A stretch of DNA of 19,643 nucleotides, taken from assembly GCA_000333855.2 (NCBI GenBank), contig CM007347.1, forward strand, positions 274,766 through 294,408, in the 5' to 3' direction. This DNA comes from Endotrypanum monterogeii. Taxonomy: Eukaryota; Euglenozoa; Kinetoplastea; Trypanosomatida; Trypanosomatidae. The notes under the pieces were generated by a model that was not told the origin of the DNA, made no database searches, and was given only the letters and a program-made list of their open reading frames with translations. This document shows, piece by piece, positions 1 through 9,000 of the stretch (within the stretch, counting starts at the first letter, position 1; every line of letters starts with the position of its first letter). The translations under genes and the position numbers were made by a program.

Positions 1-104
1 TCGTCTAACGGTACGTCGTCGTACGTTACGTAAGTTAACTTACCTACCCCGGACCCGACGTAGTTACTACCACCTTACCTTTCGTTACGACGTACGACAA
101 ACCA
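1..104. other. Edge segment of anomalous composition, possible complement artefact of a gene end
   Basis: This stretch contains no AT, GC or TG dinucleotide, yet about 14 CG and 14 TA; nothing else in the window looks like this. Taking the base complement without reversing it gives ordinary-looking sequence with a frame open from base 3 and ending in TGA at 66-68. That frame is rich in Met, Gln and His and ends in EWMGPGLHQ, which would suit the C-terminus of an upstream + strand gene. On the strand as given I see no convincing coding. The anomaly ends at or inside the CA/TA microsatellite that follows. An orientation or record error is my favoured explanation, but this is inference. Confidence 0.5.
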
Positions 105-106
105 AC

Positions 107-144
<38 letters not shown>
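107..144. repeat. (CA)n-(TA)n microsatellite
   Basis: About six CA units run directly into about thirteen TA units. It separates the compositionally abnormal first 104 bases from normal T-rich intergenic sequence. A second pure (TA)n tract lies at 315-339. Confidence 0.9.
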
Positions 145-740
145 GGTTCTTTTCTAACTCGACCTTCATTTCTCTCTTTTGCTCTGTTCTTCAAGCTATT
201 TTATTTTCTTGTGTACGTCTTATTTATATATATAAATCAAACATTATATTTCCCGCACAATCTTCCCCAGTATCATCCGGCTCTTTTAGACTTGACGTTA
301 GATACATATCTACCTATATATATATATATATATATATATTATTAATTATTAAAAAAATCATTTAATTCCGTTTTCATTTTTCTGAACTAGAGCCACTCTC
401 TCTCTGCTGCGGGACCTTGCTTTTACACCCTCATACACACAAACGCGTTTTCTCAAGGTGTACAGGATACAATCAGAGAAAAAAGCGTTGCGCCCAATTT
501 CCCGTTTTTTTTTTTCAACTACTCCGGCTACAGAGGTCATTAAATATACTCGTACGTGTATCTCCTCCGTTCCTTTGTATTTATTTTCCTTTAACATTGT
601 CATTTTTAAAAAATTTCTCTTTTTGTTTGGTGAGCCATATTGTGTGTGTGCGAGCGTGCGTGTTGTCAGAGAATACCGTGTCGTCTTGACTTATTCAGCT
701 GCTAAATTAAATTTTTTTTCTCGACAATTCACTTAATCCC
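145..740 (+). other. Intergenic sequence upstream of the RRM gene
   Basis: T-rich spacer with a (TA)n tract at 315-339, a 16-bp palindrome of A and T near 223-238, and scattered T runs. Short reading frames here are low-complexity Phe/Leu/Ser strings produced by pyrimidine tracts. I see no gene. Confidence 0.6.
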
Positions 741-809
741 CATTTTTCTGTCGTTGTGTTCTCCCCCTTTTTTTCTTTCTTCTAACCTCCTCCCCTCCTT
801 CCCCTCCAG
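741..809 (+). promoter_or_regulatory. Polypyrimidine tract and trans-splice acceptor of the RRM gene
   Basis: A long C/T-rich run ends in CTCCAG with the AG at 808-809, 72 bases before the ATG at 882. A second candidate AG lies at 861-862 after another T-rich tract. No ATG intervenes between either AG and 882. The mechanism (spliced-leader addition) is established for trypanosomatids; the exact site is inferred. Confidence 0.6.
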
Positions 810-881
810 AGGCTCTGCTTTTTTTTTTATCGGTATCTTTCTCGTATCCTGCCCCCTATCAGTACCCAAGTGCTGATAATC

Positions 882-2279
882 ATGCGGAGCAAAAATAACA
901 GCGCTCACTCCCATCAGGCTCACCGCCCCGGGGGGGTGGCGGAGGGCCAGGGCCTGGGCACACCCCACTCCCCCTACGTACAACAAAATCCCCCTACGCC
1001 GTCGCTGGTTTTCACTGCGCAGTCTGGTGGAACTCCTCTGCAGCAGCAAGAAGCCTTTTGTACATCTCCGTACATCGAGCCCCTGCAGGTTAATTATCAG
1101 TCGGTGCTGGGGCGTCACAACAGCTGCACCCTTATTGAAGTGGAAGACAGCCCTATCAAGGTCACGTGCCGCACCAAGGGATTGAGTCGCTCACCGTTCT
1201 TGGCACCGATGCCGAACGAGGCGGTTCCCGAAATAGACCGTGGTGGCCGACATAATCCCTACACGTTCAGTTACTCAGGCAGCTCCACCCCAATGCAGGT
1301 GTCCACGCCCACGCACCAGCCGCAGTCTAGCGAATTTGAGAATTGGTCCGCCCAGCCCCACCAGGTGCCGTCTAGTGGTCCACATTGGGTCAGGGAGGGA
1401 CCGGTGGCGGATGTCCGACTCACTCAAGGTCATAGCGTATGTCTCGACACGGCGTTCGAGCTTCCACCCGAGGTGGTCCATCGCTCACTCAAAGACCGCT
1501 GTCGGTACATTCAGTTTCCTGTGAATTTGTCTGCCTTCACCAAGGCGGGAACAATCGGCCCCAACGTGAACAACGGCAACAATTCGAGCTCCAACGGCAG
1601 CACTGGTAGTGGCGGCTTTGCTGAGTCCAATCCCCCTATCGCTCTTTTTATTGGTCAAGTTCGATTTGAGACCACCGCAGCAGAACTGCTGTGGTTAGTG
1701 CATCGCACCTGCGGGGCCTGTGCCAGCCATCTCGAGAGTCGCGGCGCGGGCTGCTATCTGCTCTACTGCAAGAGCGAGGCGGACCTGACGCTTGTGCGAA
1801 GTCTGCACAAGCGAATTCTATTTGATATCGGTGGTGTGTGGCTTGCGCGCACCGCAAACGAGGTGGATGCGATGTGCGAGTATATCGCACTTGACGCGCC
1901 GCTGGTTTCCAAAAAGGCCCGGCTGCCCCGCGACTCCATGGTGGTGGAGGAGCTTAAAATGGATGCAGTCAATAATAATAATAATAATAATAGCTGTCGT
2001 CGCACGCACGGCGGCGGTGGTAGCGATGAAAACCGGACTTTCAGCAACCACAGTCCTTTAGGCAACCGCGCAAGTAGTGGCCGCAGCGTCAATATGCCAA
2101 GCACGCGCGCCCCAGACCTTGTGCAGACGGCGAGCACTGACGCCCGTCAGACGCCTATGCAACAACAGTGGCTGCAACAGCAAGGTCAACAGGAGGAGCC
2201 TCCGACCTATCAAGAATCGGCCCAGCCGTATCCTGGACACCCGCCTAAGTTTTTCGGAGATTGTCCTTCTTACCAGTAG
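882..2279 (+). CDS. RRM-containing RNA-binding protein
   Basis: A 465-aa protein with one RNA recognition motif at about residues 252-325. The RNP2-like strand is LFIGQV (255-260) and the RNP1-like strand GAGCYLLY (288-295), which is divergent in lacking the usual second aromatic. The rest is low complexity: an Asn/Ser/Gly linker just before the RRM (about 228-245), a run of seven Asn at 364-370 encoded by a pure AAT repeat, and a Gln/Pro-rich tail. This layout is typical of trypanosomatid mRNA-binding regulators, which act on mRNA stability or translation instead of transcription. The frame is open to a GTG at 870, but the first ATG is 882, with a good splice acceptor upstream. The stop is TAG. 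RNA target and orthologue are not identifiable from sequence alone. SIDER-like copy 1 lies in its long 3' flank. Confidence 0.88.
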   Translation: MRSKNNSAHSHQAHRPGGVAEGQGLGTPHSPYVQQNPPTPSLVFTAQSGGTPLQQQEAFCTSPYIEPLQVNYQSVLGRHNSCTLIEVEDSPIKVTCRTKGLSRSPFLAPMPNEAVPEIDRGGRHNPYTFSYSGSSTPMQVSTPTHQPQSSEFENWSAQPHQVPSSGPHWVREGPVADVRLTQGHSVCLDTAFELPPEVVHRSLKDRCRYIQFPVNLSAFTKAGTIGPNVNNGNNSSSNGSTGSGGFAESNPPIALFIGQVRFETTAAELLWLVHRTCGACASHLESRGAGCYLLYCKSEADLTLVRSLHKRILFDIGGVWLARTANEVDAMCEYIALDAPLVSKKARLPRDSMVVEELKMDAVNNNNNNNSCRRTHGGGGSDENRTFSNHSPLGNRASSGRSVNMPSTRAPDLVQTASTDARQTPMQQQWLQQQGQQEEPPTYQESAQPYPGHPPKFFGDCPSYQ

Positions 2280-3879
2280 CCGATTTCTTTCGCGCTCGGA
2301 GCATGAAATATTTTTCCAGGGATGAAGGAGGGGTGTATATTCGTTGTCGGTTCGTGGGCAGCCTCACCTTCAGGACAGCTCTCAGTTCGTTGTAACGGTT
2401 TGATATATCGGCCGTTTGTTGATACACTTGGCAAGAAAACAATACCAGGCGGAGGAATACAAGGCCCTCCCTCTCCACCACCATCACTCCTATACCCCCG
2501 AATCAGCACGATATCTTCTTTTTCTCGTCTGTCCGCGATTAGTCCTCCTCCCCCCCCATTTTGGTTATGGAACTTGACGCTTCCCCCCTCGCCAACGTTT
2601 TTTTTTTCTTTCATATCCATGACTCCCTTTTTTTGTCGTTGTTTGGTGTCAGTGCTTTTCGCGATGTTGTATGTTCCCCGAGAGATGGTTGTGGTGGTCT
2701 GTGCTTTATATGCTCTGATCCTCTGGATGCTACATTTCTGTGATGCCTATAGCGTGCTCTTTTCATGTTTATGTTTACATTTATTTTTTGTATAAATTAT
2801 ATTTCATTCTCTACGAAGGTAGAGATACACCACCTTTTGGGTTTCATTCAGCAACTCGAATATCATTTCTCCTGATTGACGCTCCTCTGGCATTGAAATA
2901 AAAGGAATCATATCCCTGAAACATTGTCCATCCAGAATACTTCTTCCCGCAGATAGATATTTAGTCGACTAGTCTTCTTCACCCTCACCGCCCGGTCTCG
3001 CGCCTTTTTTTTTTTTTGCTTCTACGCTGGTGTATACAGGGGAAGATAACAGGTGGGTGAAAGAAAAAAAATGAGGACACTTTGACAGATGTGAGTGACT
3101 AACCGTAAGCTGTGAGAAAAGCAAAGATTTGGTGTGCGCAGATGTGTGGTAAATTCGGGGGTGCACATCAGTCAGAAAAAAAAACATGATCGAAGATATG
3201 ACTGTCAAAACGTTGCACTTATCGTACGTTGTGGGCCAGTCAGGTTCTTATTGTACCCCAAATATAGGTCATATGTTGGCACCAGTACACGCATGCACAT
3301 ACACACACACCTACAGGATAAAATCGTAAAAGAGGTGCCGAGGTATTTGCTTGAGTTTCTATAGGATTTGAATGCTGGGTCCACTTTCGAGTCTGTGCTC
3401 GTGTGCTAGTACGATTTTTTTTTCGCAAACTTTTTTTTTGTTGTTGTTCTCTGAAGAGATACTTGGCATACTTGTTTCACCCCCTCCCCCTTCCTCTACG
3501 TTTGGAGTTTGTTTTTTGTGTCTATGTTTTGAGTACAGTGGTAAACTTTCTTGTTTTCTCCCTTTCGCGTATATGTGTTTTTTTCTCTGCGTGTGTATTT
3601 CGCCATCATCTTCGCCTCTATTAATATTATTATTAAACATCTGTTTAGTATTTTTTTTTTCCAAATGACTAATTGTTTGTCAGCTCTCGCCTCGCTGTTG
3701 ACGACGACAACCATACACGACCGACTTCAAGAGGTGCAGAAAGATTGTGTTTTTTTTTTGCCTACCAACATCTCGAATATCTGAATGCTCCATGAAGAAA
3801 AAAAAAAGCCGCGGCGATACGAACTCTCTCACAGTAAAATGATCTCCACCTTATTGTTTTGCTCTTTTGTTACAGACAC
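2280..3879 (+). other. Intergenic sequence / probable 3'UTR of the RRM gene
   Basis: T-rich with many pyrimidine runs and homopolymer T tracts (for example 3006-3018 and 3650-3660) and a short (CA)n near 3296-3311. An ATG frame at 2322-2795 (157 aa) follows a TTTTTCCAG, but its second half is a pyrimidine-tract translation (Phe, Leu, Cys, Pro), so I do not call it. I see no other gene. Confidence 0.55.
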
Positions 3880-4214
3880 CCCTGTCTGACGTGGTGTGCC
3901 ACGGCGTGCGATGTGAGATGGGATGAGGCGGTGGATGATATTTCGTATCCCCCTCCCCCTCCGGATTGCCCGTCTCCTGACTATGTGCGCAACGTGTGGG
4001 AGCCGCGGTGATGGGGACTGTCACAGGTATAGCTGCGCAGCAGGTGTAGGTACGGTGGGAAACGAGGGTCGTGGCCGACGAAGCGAGTCGACGACCGCTG
4101 TGACGCGTGCGTTTATCGAGGTTGAGCACCACACAGTTTTCCAGGAGCGGGCGTTATTGGCGCCAAACACATAGACTGTGTGATGGAATAGGCGAGCTCC
4201 ACGGTATGCGTGCG
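3880..4214 (+). mobile_element. SIDER-like retroposon, copy 1
   Basis: A 335-bp unit identical to 8238-8572 except for three substitutions (3983, 4050, 4110) and with no indels. It begins CCCTGTCTGACGTGGTG, which resembles the conserved 5' signature shared by trypanosomatid ingi/L1Tc-related retroposons and the Leishmania SIDERs. Those elements are typically found in 3'UTRs, and SIDER2 copies have been linked to mRNA destabilisation. There is no protein-coding potential beyond chance frames. Downstream comes an A-rich stretch at about 4230-4244, which may be an eroded tail. No target-site duplication is evident. The SIDER assignment rests on recalled family features. Confidence 0.72.
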
Positions 4215-6190
4215 GAATCTGAACGATAAGTGAAAGAAAAAACAAGCGGCGCAGCGCTTCGGGAGATGTACGCCGCTAATTCATGGCGCACTGTCAAGGA
4301 TATGAGCACTCCTCAACTTGAGCAAAACGTAAACATGCGCACATGTCGTATGAAAGTGCACGCATTGCATAAATTCGCTGCACGGTGCTTCCGCGACTCC
4401 GCTCTCCCCTCTCCTCCCACTCTTTACGTGTTCTTGATCTATGCTACCCTCAAAAGAGTTTATTTCGGTGATATTATTGAGTACTTTCTCCTTTGTTCCC
4501 TCCCCCTCCACCTACCTCCAGCGGTGACGCTGCTCTCTCCGCAAAGGGGGAGGTTCCTGACCATGAAAAAAAAAAAAGGATCTTTTGTACAAGTTTCTCT
4601 ACGGAGAGGAGGAGAGTGCTCCACGCTCTCGTAACCTTATTTTTTTTTCCCCCGAGCGAGCCCTACGTGTCTCCGTTTCATTGCTGGTGGGGGCGGGGGG
4701 GGGATCCTTCGAAGTCGCTAAGCTGTTACTACGCCGAGGCATTTATAGAGAGCTTCTCAATTACGTGGGGATTGCGCATGGTTCTAACAATAAAAAGGGA
4801 GGGACTCTAGTGTGCGAGTACATCCCTGTGTGTATGTGTGTGTCGCGTGGCAAGGAGCCACCTCCCTTCCTTTATTTTGTTTTCGATTCCTTCTGTTTTC
4901 CCATGGAATTTATGAACCGCGTTCATCTGTTTCACACTCCTTCCGCGTTTTGTCAATGTTTGCACCGTCTTTTGTGATATTTGTAGGTATACGCAGATCC
5001 TATGGGACATTGAGTGCTTGCTTACATGTGCGAATGATTGTGGATTTGTGCATATGTAAGGAGTGCAGGAGTGTGCATGTGCTTTATATCTGTGAAACAG
5101 GCTAAGTAATACTTTCTTTCTAACTATGAAGTTGTGAGGAGGGCGCTTCTTGTCGGGAGATTCTCCAGTTGTCATTCGCTTTTTTTTACCTTGATTTTGT
5201 GTAACGGCTGTTTTGATTTTGGGGTGTGCTGCTAACAGTTCCCTGGCAATCATTTGAGCTACCCTCCCCTCTCCTACCCCCTTTCCTTCCCGTCTCCATG
5301 TAACTACCTTTCTTCACTGTGTACTCGCTACCATTCACACTTTTTTTTTTTTAGGTGTTTGTAGAGATGTTGTGGTACATTTCGGTTCAAGATGTTTTTA
5401 TTTGTCACCCTTTCTCGTAGCCTTATCGCTTTTTTTTTTCGCTCGAAAATGCATATGCGGTCACACCGACAGACGTACACAGCCGCAGGCGCATGCACAC
5501 ACGTACGCTTACACGCAGATATCGGGATAGTTGCATTCTGTGCATCACAATTTTGCAACAGAAAAGGGGACAAGTGGCCCCTGAAGGAGCAGATTTCTAT
5601 AAAAGCTGCTTGTCTGTGGGGCAAACATATTTGCTTCCCTACCCTCGCACCTCTGCCCTTTCTCTTCTTTGTTAGTCGGTATGTCTGCGCGTTTGCGTAG
5701 CAAGAAGCCCCTCCTCCTCTTCCTCCCCTCCTGCGGTGTCTTGGTTTCTCTTCCTCTTCTTCACCGCACCGGCGCATACATGCTGTGACACATTCAGCCC
5801 CCTGCTTGTATTTTGAAATATCTGAGTTGTGACGTTTGTTTCGTTGGTTTGCTCGTGTTTTTGCTTTGGGTAATTCTATCTGATAAAACTAATTTATTAT
5901 ATATATATAGATGTAATGAATTGCATAAAAATATATACAAATATATTTTTATGCATATATGCTCTACTCCACCGCACAGCTCAGTCGGGGACAACGTGTA
6001 TCTATTTGGGTTCATCCAGCTCCATGAAATCTGTGTTGCTTTGCATACGCTCTGATTGCATTGTATCCCAATTTATCTTGTACTTGCGTCCTCACTTTAT
6101 ATGTATATATATCCTCCAACTTACGGAAACTTTGTTTAAAAAATATTTCTCTCAATGTGTCCACCAAAGCACTTCATAAAAATACCGCAT
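4215..6190 (+). other. Intergenic sequence between SIDER-like copy 1 and the 440-aa gene
   Basis: Mostly T-rich spacer. An ATG frame at 4266-4634 (122 aa) starts just downstream of the repeat, but it matches nothing I recognise and crosses pyrimidine and poly-A tracts. It also holds a G-rich run near 4685-4703, a (TA)n tract near 5899-5909 and a perfect inverted repeat at 5922-5955. I see no confident gene. Confidence 0.5.
5922..5955. repeat. Perfect 15-bp AT-rich inverted repeat
   Basis: Left arm TGCATAAAAATATAT (5922-5936), loop ACAA, right arm ATATATTTTTATGCA (5941-5955). All 15 pairs match, so it would form a hairpin in RNA or a cruciform in DNA. It lies 300 bp upstream of the next start codon, probably beyond the 3' end of the previous mRNA or within its 3'UTR. 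Confidence 0.85.
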
Positions 6191-6225
6191 TTTACTTATT
6201 TTCCGGTCTGCGCATCTATTTCTAG
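6191..6225 (+). promoter_or_regulatory. Polypyrimidine tract and trans-splice acceptor of the 440-aa gene
   Basis: A T/C-rich stretch ends at TTTCTAG with AG at 6224-6225, about 30 bases before the ATG at 6256. A second AG at 6234-6235 is also possible. Either site leaves the short upstream ORF at 6248 in the leader. Confidence 0.6.
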
Positions 6226-6247
6226 GTTTCCTAAGGCCTACCAACGG

Positions 6248-6259
6248 ATGCCTTCATGA
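6248..6259 (+). promoter_or_regulatory. Minimal upstream ORF overlapping the start codon
   Basis: ATG CCT TCA TGA encodes Met-Pro-Ser-stop. Its TGA (6257-6259) overlaps the main ATG (6256-6258) as ATGA. Both candidate splice acceptors lie upstream, so the mature leader should contain it. Translation of the main ORF would then need leaky scanning or reinitiation. Confidence 0.55.
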
Positions 6260-7578
6260 CAGTACCCGCGGCATGCACTCTTCAGTTAAAAGCAGCTGAT
6301 GCGCTCCTCACATTAGTGCAGAGCAAGTACCCGTCAGCGACAGTTCTTTTCACATCAAGCAATCGTGCCGCCGCAGGTATCGGCGACACCGCCATTTCAG
6401 ATGTAATCGATCTGCTGCAGAAGAAGTTGCACGCGCAAACGGCTGCAGAGCCAAGTCTCATCGTTGAAGAACCCGGCATCCGGCGTTTCTTAGCCATCCG
6501 TCGGGTTGTCGCTCCTGGCTCACTAGATGATGCCCCAACACCATGGTGGGCACCATTTTACGCTGTGGGGTACGCCAACAGCTCCCTCCGCGATCCCCCC
6601 GGGTCACCTTCGCCACGATCACTACCCTTGGCGTTTTCTTCCATAAAACATCGGAGTCTATGCTGCCCGGATGCTGTTGTCTACATTGATGGTGTCGAGG
6701 TGCAGGACGTAGCACACGTAGTGGCTCCAACGCTCGTGGACGCAGTGACTGCACTCGGGACGCCGCACAGGGGTGGCGGTGTCGCACCTGCGACGCATCG
6801 GGGAGAGCGGCGGGCTCCAAGCTACTGCCGCCGAAAAGTCGACTGGGCTGCTATCTGGAAAGAGAAGCGGTGTGCGATGAGAGGGGTGGATTTATTGGAG
6901 CTGTTGCTTCCTGTGTCGGGCGATCAGGTGACCTCCGGGGACGATGTTCGTGAACCCATGTTAGTCTCCATTGCGAACCCAGCTGTCACCTTGGGGGACC
7001 TTAATCGTCAACGGCATGCCGAGCGGCGCGGGCCTTTGCGGACCTCGTTTGGTTTCTCACTTCCCTGTGTGCAAGCAGCCGTTCCAGAGCCAATGATTTC
7101 TGCTGTGCGTCTAGTACGTAGGTGGCAACAGCGAGTATGGAACTGCACGCCGAGCACAAGCGCTTTTTGGGTGTCCTCGTTTGCACACCTACTCAAAGAT
7201 GACGTTGTAGATGCACGTTCTCCTCTCACACAGCAAGCGGAGGCATGCAGGTGGCAGAGTCGCGAGCTGGGGATGACTGAGACCCAAGTACGCCACCTCT
7301 CCACCATCGTTCAACCCGGCACTGAACGGCCTTCTGGTTCTCAGCTGTCACCGGAGGAGGAAGCAGAGTTGCTCTCTTTTTTGCTCACTTCCACCGCACT
7401 ACAGGTGTCATCCACAATGCCGTTGGAGGCGTGGAACGGAACCAACTACTTCCTCCCTGCTGAAAAATTTGATCATACCACGGATGCTGAGGTGGTGATG
7501 CGGAACATGCGCGGTGGCGGAGGGATTGCGTTGACTTTTCCGATCTTCTCCAGCATGTACCGTGCCATGCACAGATAA
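6256..7578 (+). CDS. Conserved-looking hypothetical protein (440 aa)
   Basis: The frame is clean, ATG-initiated and TAA-terminated, with a splice-acceptor context upstream and coding-like codon use, so it is very likely a real gene. I recognise no domain. It starts with a probable alpha/beta segment (residues about 5-60), followed by Pro/Ser/Arg-rich stretches at about 110-130 and 168-195. Trp is frequent (WWAPF near 97-101, WAAIW near 198-202). A Glu-rich helix (PEEEAELLSFL) precedes a C-terminal region with a RGGGG turn near residues 419-423. No convincing membrane segment or N-terminal signal is visible. It is probably kinetoplastid-specific; function unknown. A four-codon upstream ORF abuts its start, and SIDER-like copy 2 lies 660 bp past its stop. 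Confidence 0.82.
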   Translation: MTVPAACTLQLKAADALLTLVQSKYPSATVLFTSSNRAAAGIGDTAISDVIDLLQKKLHAQTAAEPSLIVEEPGIRRFLAIRRVVAPGSLDDAPTPWWAPFYAVGYANSSLRDPPGSPSPRSLPLAFSSIKHRSLCCPDAVVYIDGVEVQDVAHVVAPTLVDAVTALGTPHRGGGVAPATHRGERRAPSYCRRKVDWAAIWKEKRCAMRGVDLLELLLPVSGDQVTSGDDVREPMLVSIANPAVTLGDLNRQRHAERRGPLRTSFGFSLPCVQAAVPEPMISAVRLVRRWQQRVWNCTPSTSAFWVSSFAHLLKDDVVDARSPLTQQAEACRWQSRELGMTETQVRHLSTIVQPGTERPSGSQLSPEEEAELLSFLLTSTALQVSSTMPLEAWNGTNYFLPAEKFDHTTDAEVVMRNMRGGGGIALTFPIFSSMYRAMHR

Positions 7579-8237
7579 GCACACTTCTCTTCACATCTTT
7601 ACTTTCATGGACATTCAGCCAAGGTATGGATCATCTCTACCCCGGCGTTGAGGAGTGGATCCAGGCCCGAGAAAGAAAAAAAAGCGTCTCTGCGTGTGCT
7701 GCGGGAGTTGTTTGTAAAGGGAGACGCTTGCTGTAGTGTTTTGAAAGCCCTTGTTTTTCTTCATGTAGACAACACCCATGTCGTCCACATTCGCCCCTGC
7801 TCCATTTCAGTTGCTTGGTGTCGCGCTCGCCCTTCCCTCTTGGAAGGGTAGGCAAGGGGAGATTTGCATTATCAAAAAAAAAATCCCGCCACTGTCAGAT
7901 TTAGGGAAGGGGTCGTCGAAAAAAAAACGTGAGAATACGCCAAGGTGTGCGTGTTTTCGCCTTTGGCGGTATCCATGAGTGTACTTATGCGCCACACTTA
8001 CATGATCACCTCCCCGGGACTCCACACCCGCGTAGTGATAGGGACCACCCAACACTGTTTCGGCCATCAATGGATTTCTTGGGTGGGTCAGCGATGAAAT
8101 GGTGCGTCGAAGATTCCAGATACCGCTGTGCGTGTCAGCTTGCCAGCCGCCGGCCGGGTTGGCTAGGCCGTGTCGTCGTGTGTTTCTAAAATATATATTT
8201 TTTCATCTTTTTTCCTTGTCACCCGATTGTTTGGGTG
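7579..8237 (+). other. Intergenic sequence / 3' flank of the 440-aa gene
   Basis: It holds a pyrimidine-rich tract at 7585-7612 followed by AG (7618-7619) and a 36-codon ATG frame at 7626-7736 (listed separately). A 7-bp perfect hairpin lies at 7830-7848 (CCCTTCC / GGAAGGG), with A runs near 7875 and 7920. No other gene is apparent. Confidence 0.5.
7626..7736 (+). CDS. Possible short ORF (36 aa)
   Basis: ATG at 7626 follows a pyrimidine tract and AG within 50 bases of the previous stop. The peptide begins MDHLYPGVEEWIQARER and then enters an A-rich tract at about 7671-7684. A +1 or -1 slip there would join a second frame that runs to a stop at 7849-7851. It may be a small gene, a gene remnant with a frameshift, or chance. 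I recognise no family. Confidence 0.2.
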   Translation: MDHLYPGVEEWIQARERKKSVSACAAGVVCKGRRLL

Positions 8238-8572
8238 CCCTGTCTGACGTGGTGTGCCACGGCGTGCGATGTGAGATGGGATGAGGCGGTGGATGATATT
8301 TCGTATCCCCCTCCCCCTCCGGATTGCCCGTCTCCTGACTGTGTGCGCAACGTGTGGGAGCCGCGGTGATGGGGACTGTCACAGGTATAGCTGCGCAGCA
8401 GGTGTAGTTACGGTGGGAAACGAGGGTCGTGGCCGACGAAGCGAGTCGACGACCGCTGTGACGCGTGTGTTTATCGAGGTTGAGCACCACACAGTTTTCC
8501 AGGAGCGGGCGTTATTGGCGCCAAACACATAGACTGTGTGATGGAATAGGCGAGCTCCACGGTATGCGTGCG
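8238..8572 (+). mobile_element. SIDER-like retroposon, copy 2
   Basis: About 99% identical to 3880-4214 and of equal length. It is followed directly by a run of ten A (8573-8582), which looks like a retained poly-A tail and fits retrotransposition by target-primed reverse transcription. The A run continues into TAATTTG. I cannot find a clear target-site duplication. A 5-bp inverted repeat (CACCC / GGGTG) sits just upstream. It lies in the same orientation as the genes and in the 3' flank of the 440-aa gene. Confidence 0.74.
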
Positions 8573-9000
8573 AAAAAAAAAATAATTTGTCGCAGGTTGT
8601 TCTGCGGACACGGACTATCTCCCTCCCAAAACGTATATATATATATATGCGTGTATGTATATCCATGTAGATATGTAGCATAGTTCTCTTTTTGTTTCCT
8701 CTTTTTGTTTTCTTCTTGTGCTCTACAAAACGTGGCGTTATGCCCGGCTTTTGGGGCGATGACACTCTTTAGTGTTTTTTTTTGGGGGGGGGATGAGTGA
8801 TTGCTTCTCCGACTCGAGACTTGAGATACGATAGTTTATACTTTCTCAAAAAGAAGACGACCTGTAGGTGGCGGGTACAAAAAAATAAAAATAAAAAATA
8901 AACACTACTCAAAAGTCACACACGAGGCTCTGGAGGGTCTCAGATAATTCTCTACGGTGTGGTTTCATCGGTTTCCTACTCAAGAGACTGCGTACATTTG
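8573..9000 (+). other. Intergenic sequence upstream of the Dsk2-like gene
   Basis: Poly-A tail remnant, a (TA)n tract near 8635-8648, a run of nine T followed by nine G (8775-8792), and an A-rich block at 8878-8900. I see no gene. Confidence 0.6.

Noticed and set aside
870..881. Four extra codons upstream of the RRM protein starting with GTG
   Set aside because: Eukaryotic nuclear initiation is expected at the first ATG, 882; GTG initiation is not needed.
2322..2795. ATG-initiated 157-aa frame just after TTTTTCCAG downstream of the RRM gene
   Set aside because: Its second half is dominated by Phe, Leu, Cys and Pro from pyrimidine tracts, and it begins only 42 bases past the previous stop. 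It is more likely 3'UTR.
3851..4174. Reading frames of 83-93 codons on both strands of SIDER-like copy 1, repeated in copy 2
   Set aside because: They exist in both copies only because the DNA is repeated; they show no family motif or acceptor context, and SIDERs are noncoding.
4266..4634. 122-aa ATG frame after SIDER-like copy 1
   Set aside because: No clear acceptor context, crosses pyrimidine and poly-A tracts, and nothing recognisable in the peptide. It remains possible but unsupported.
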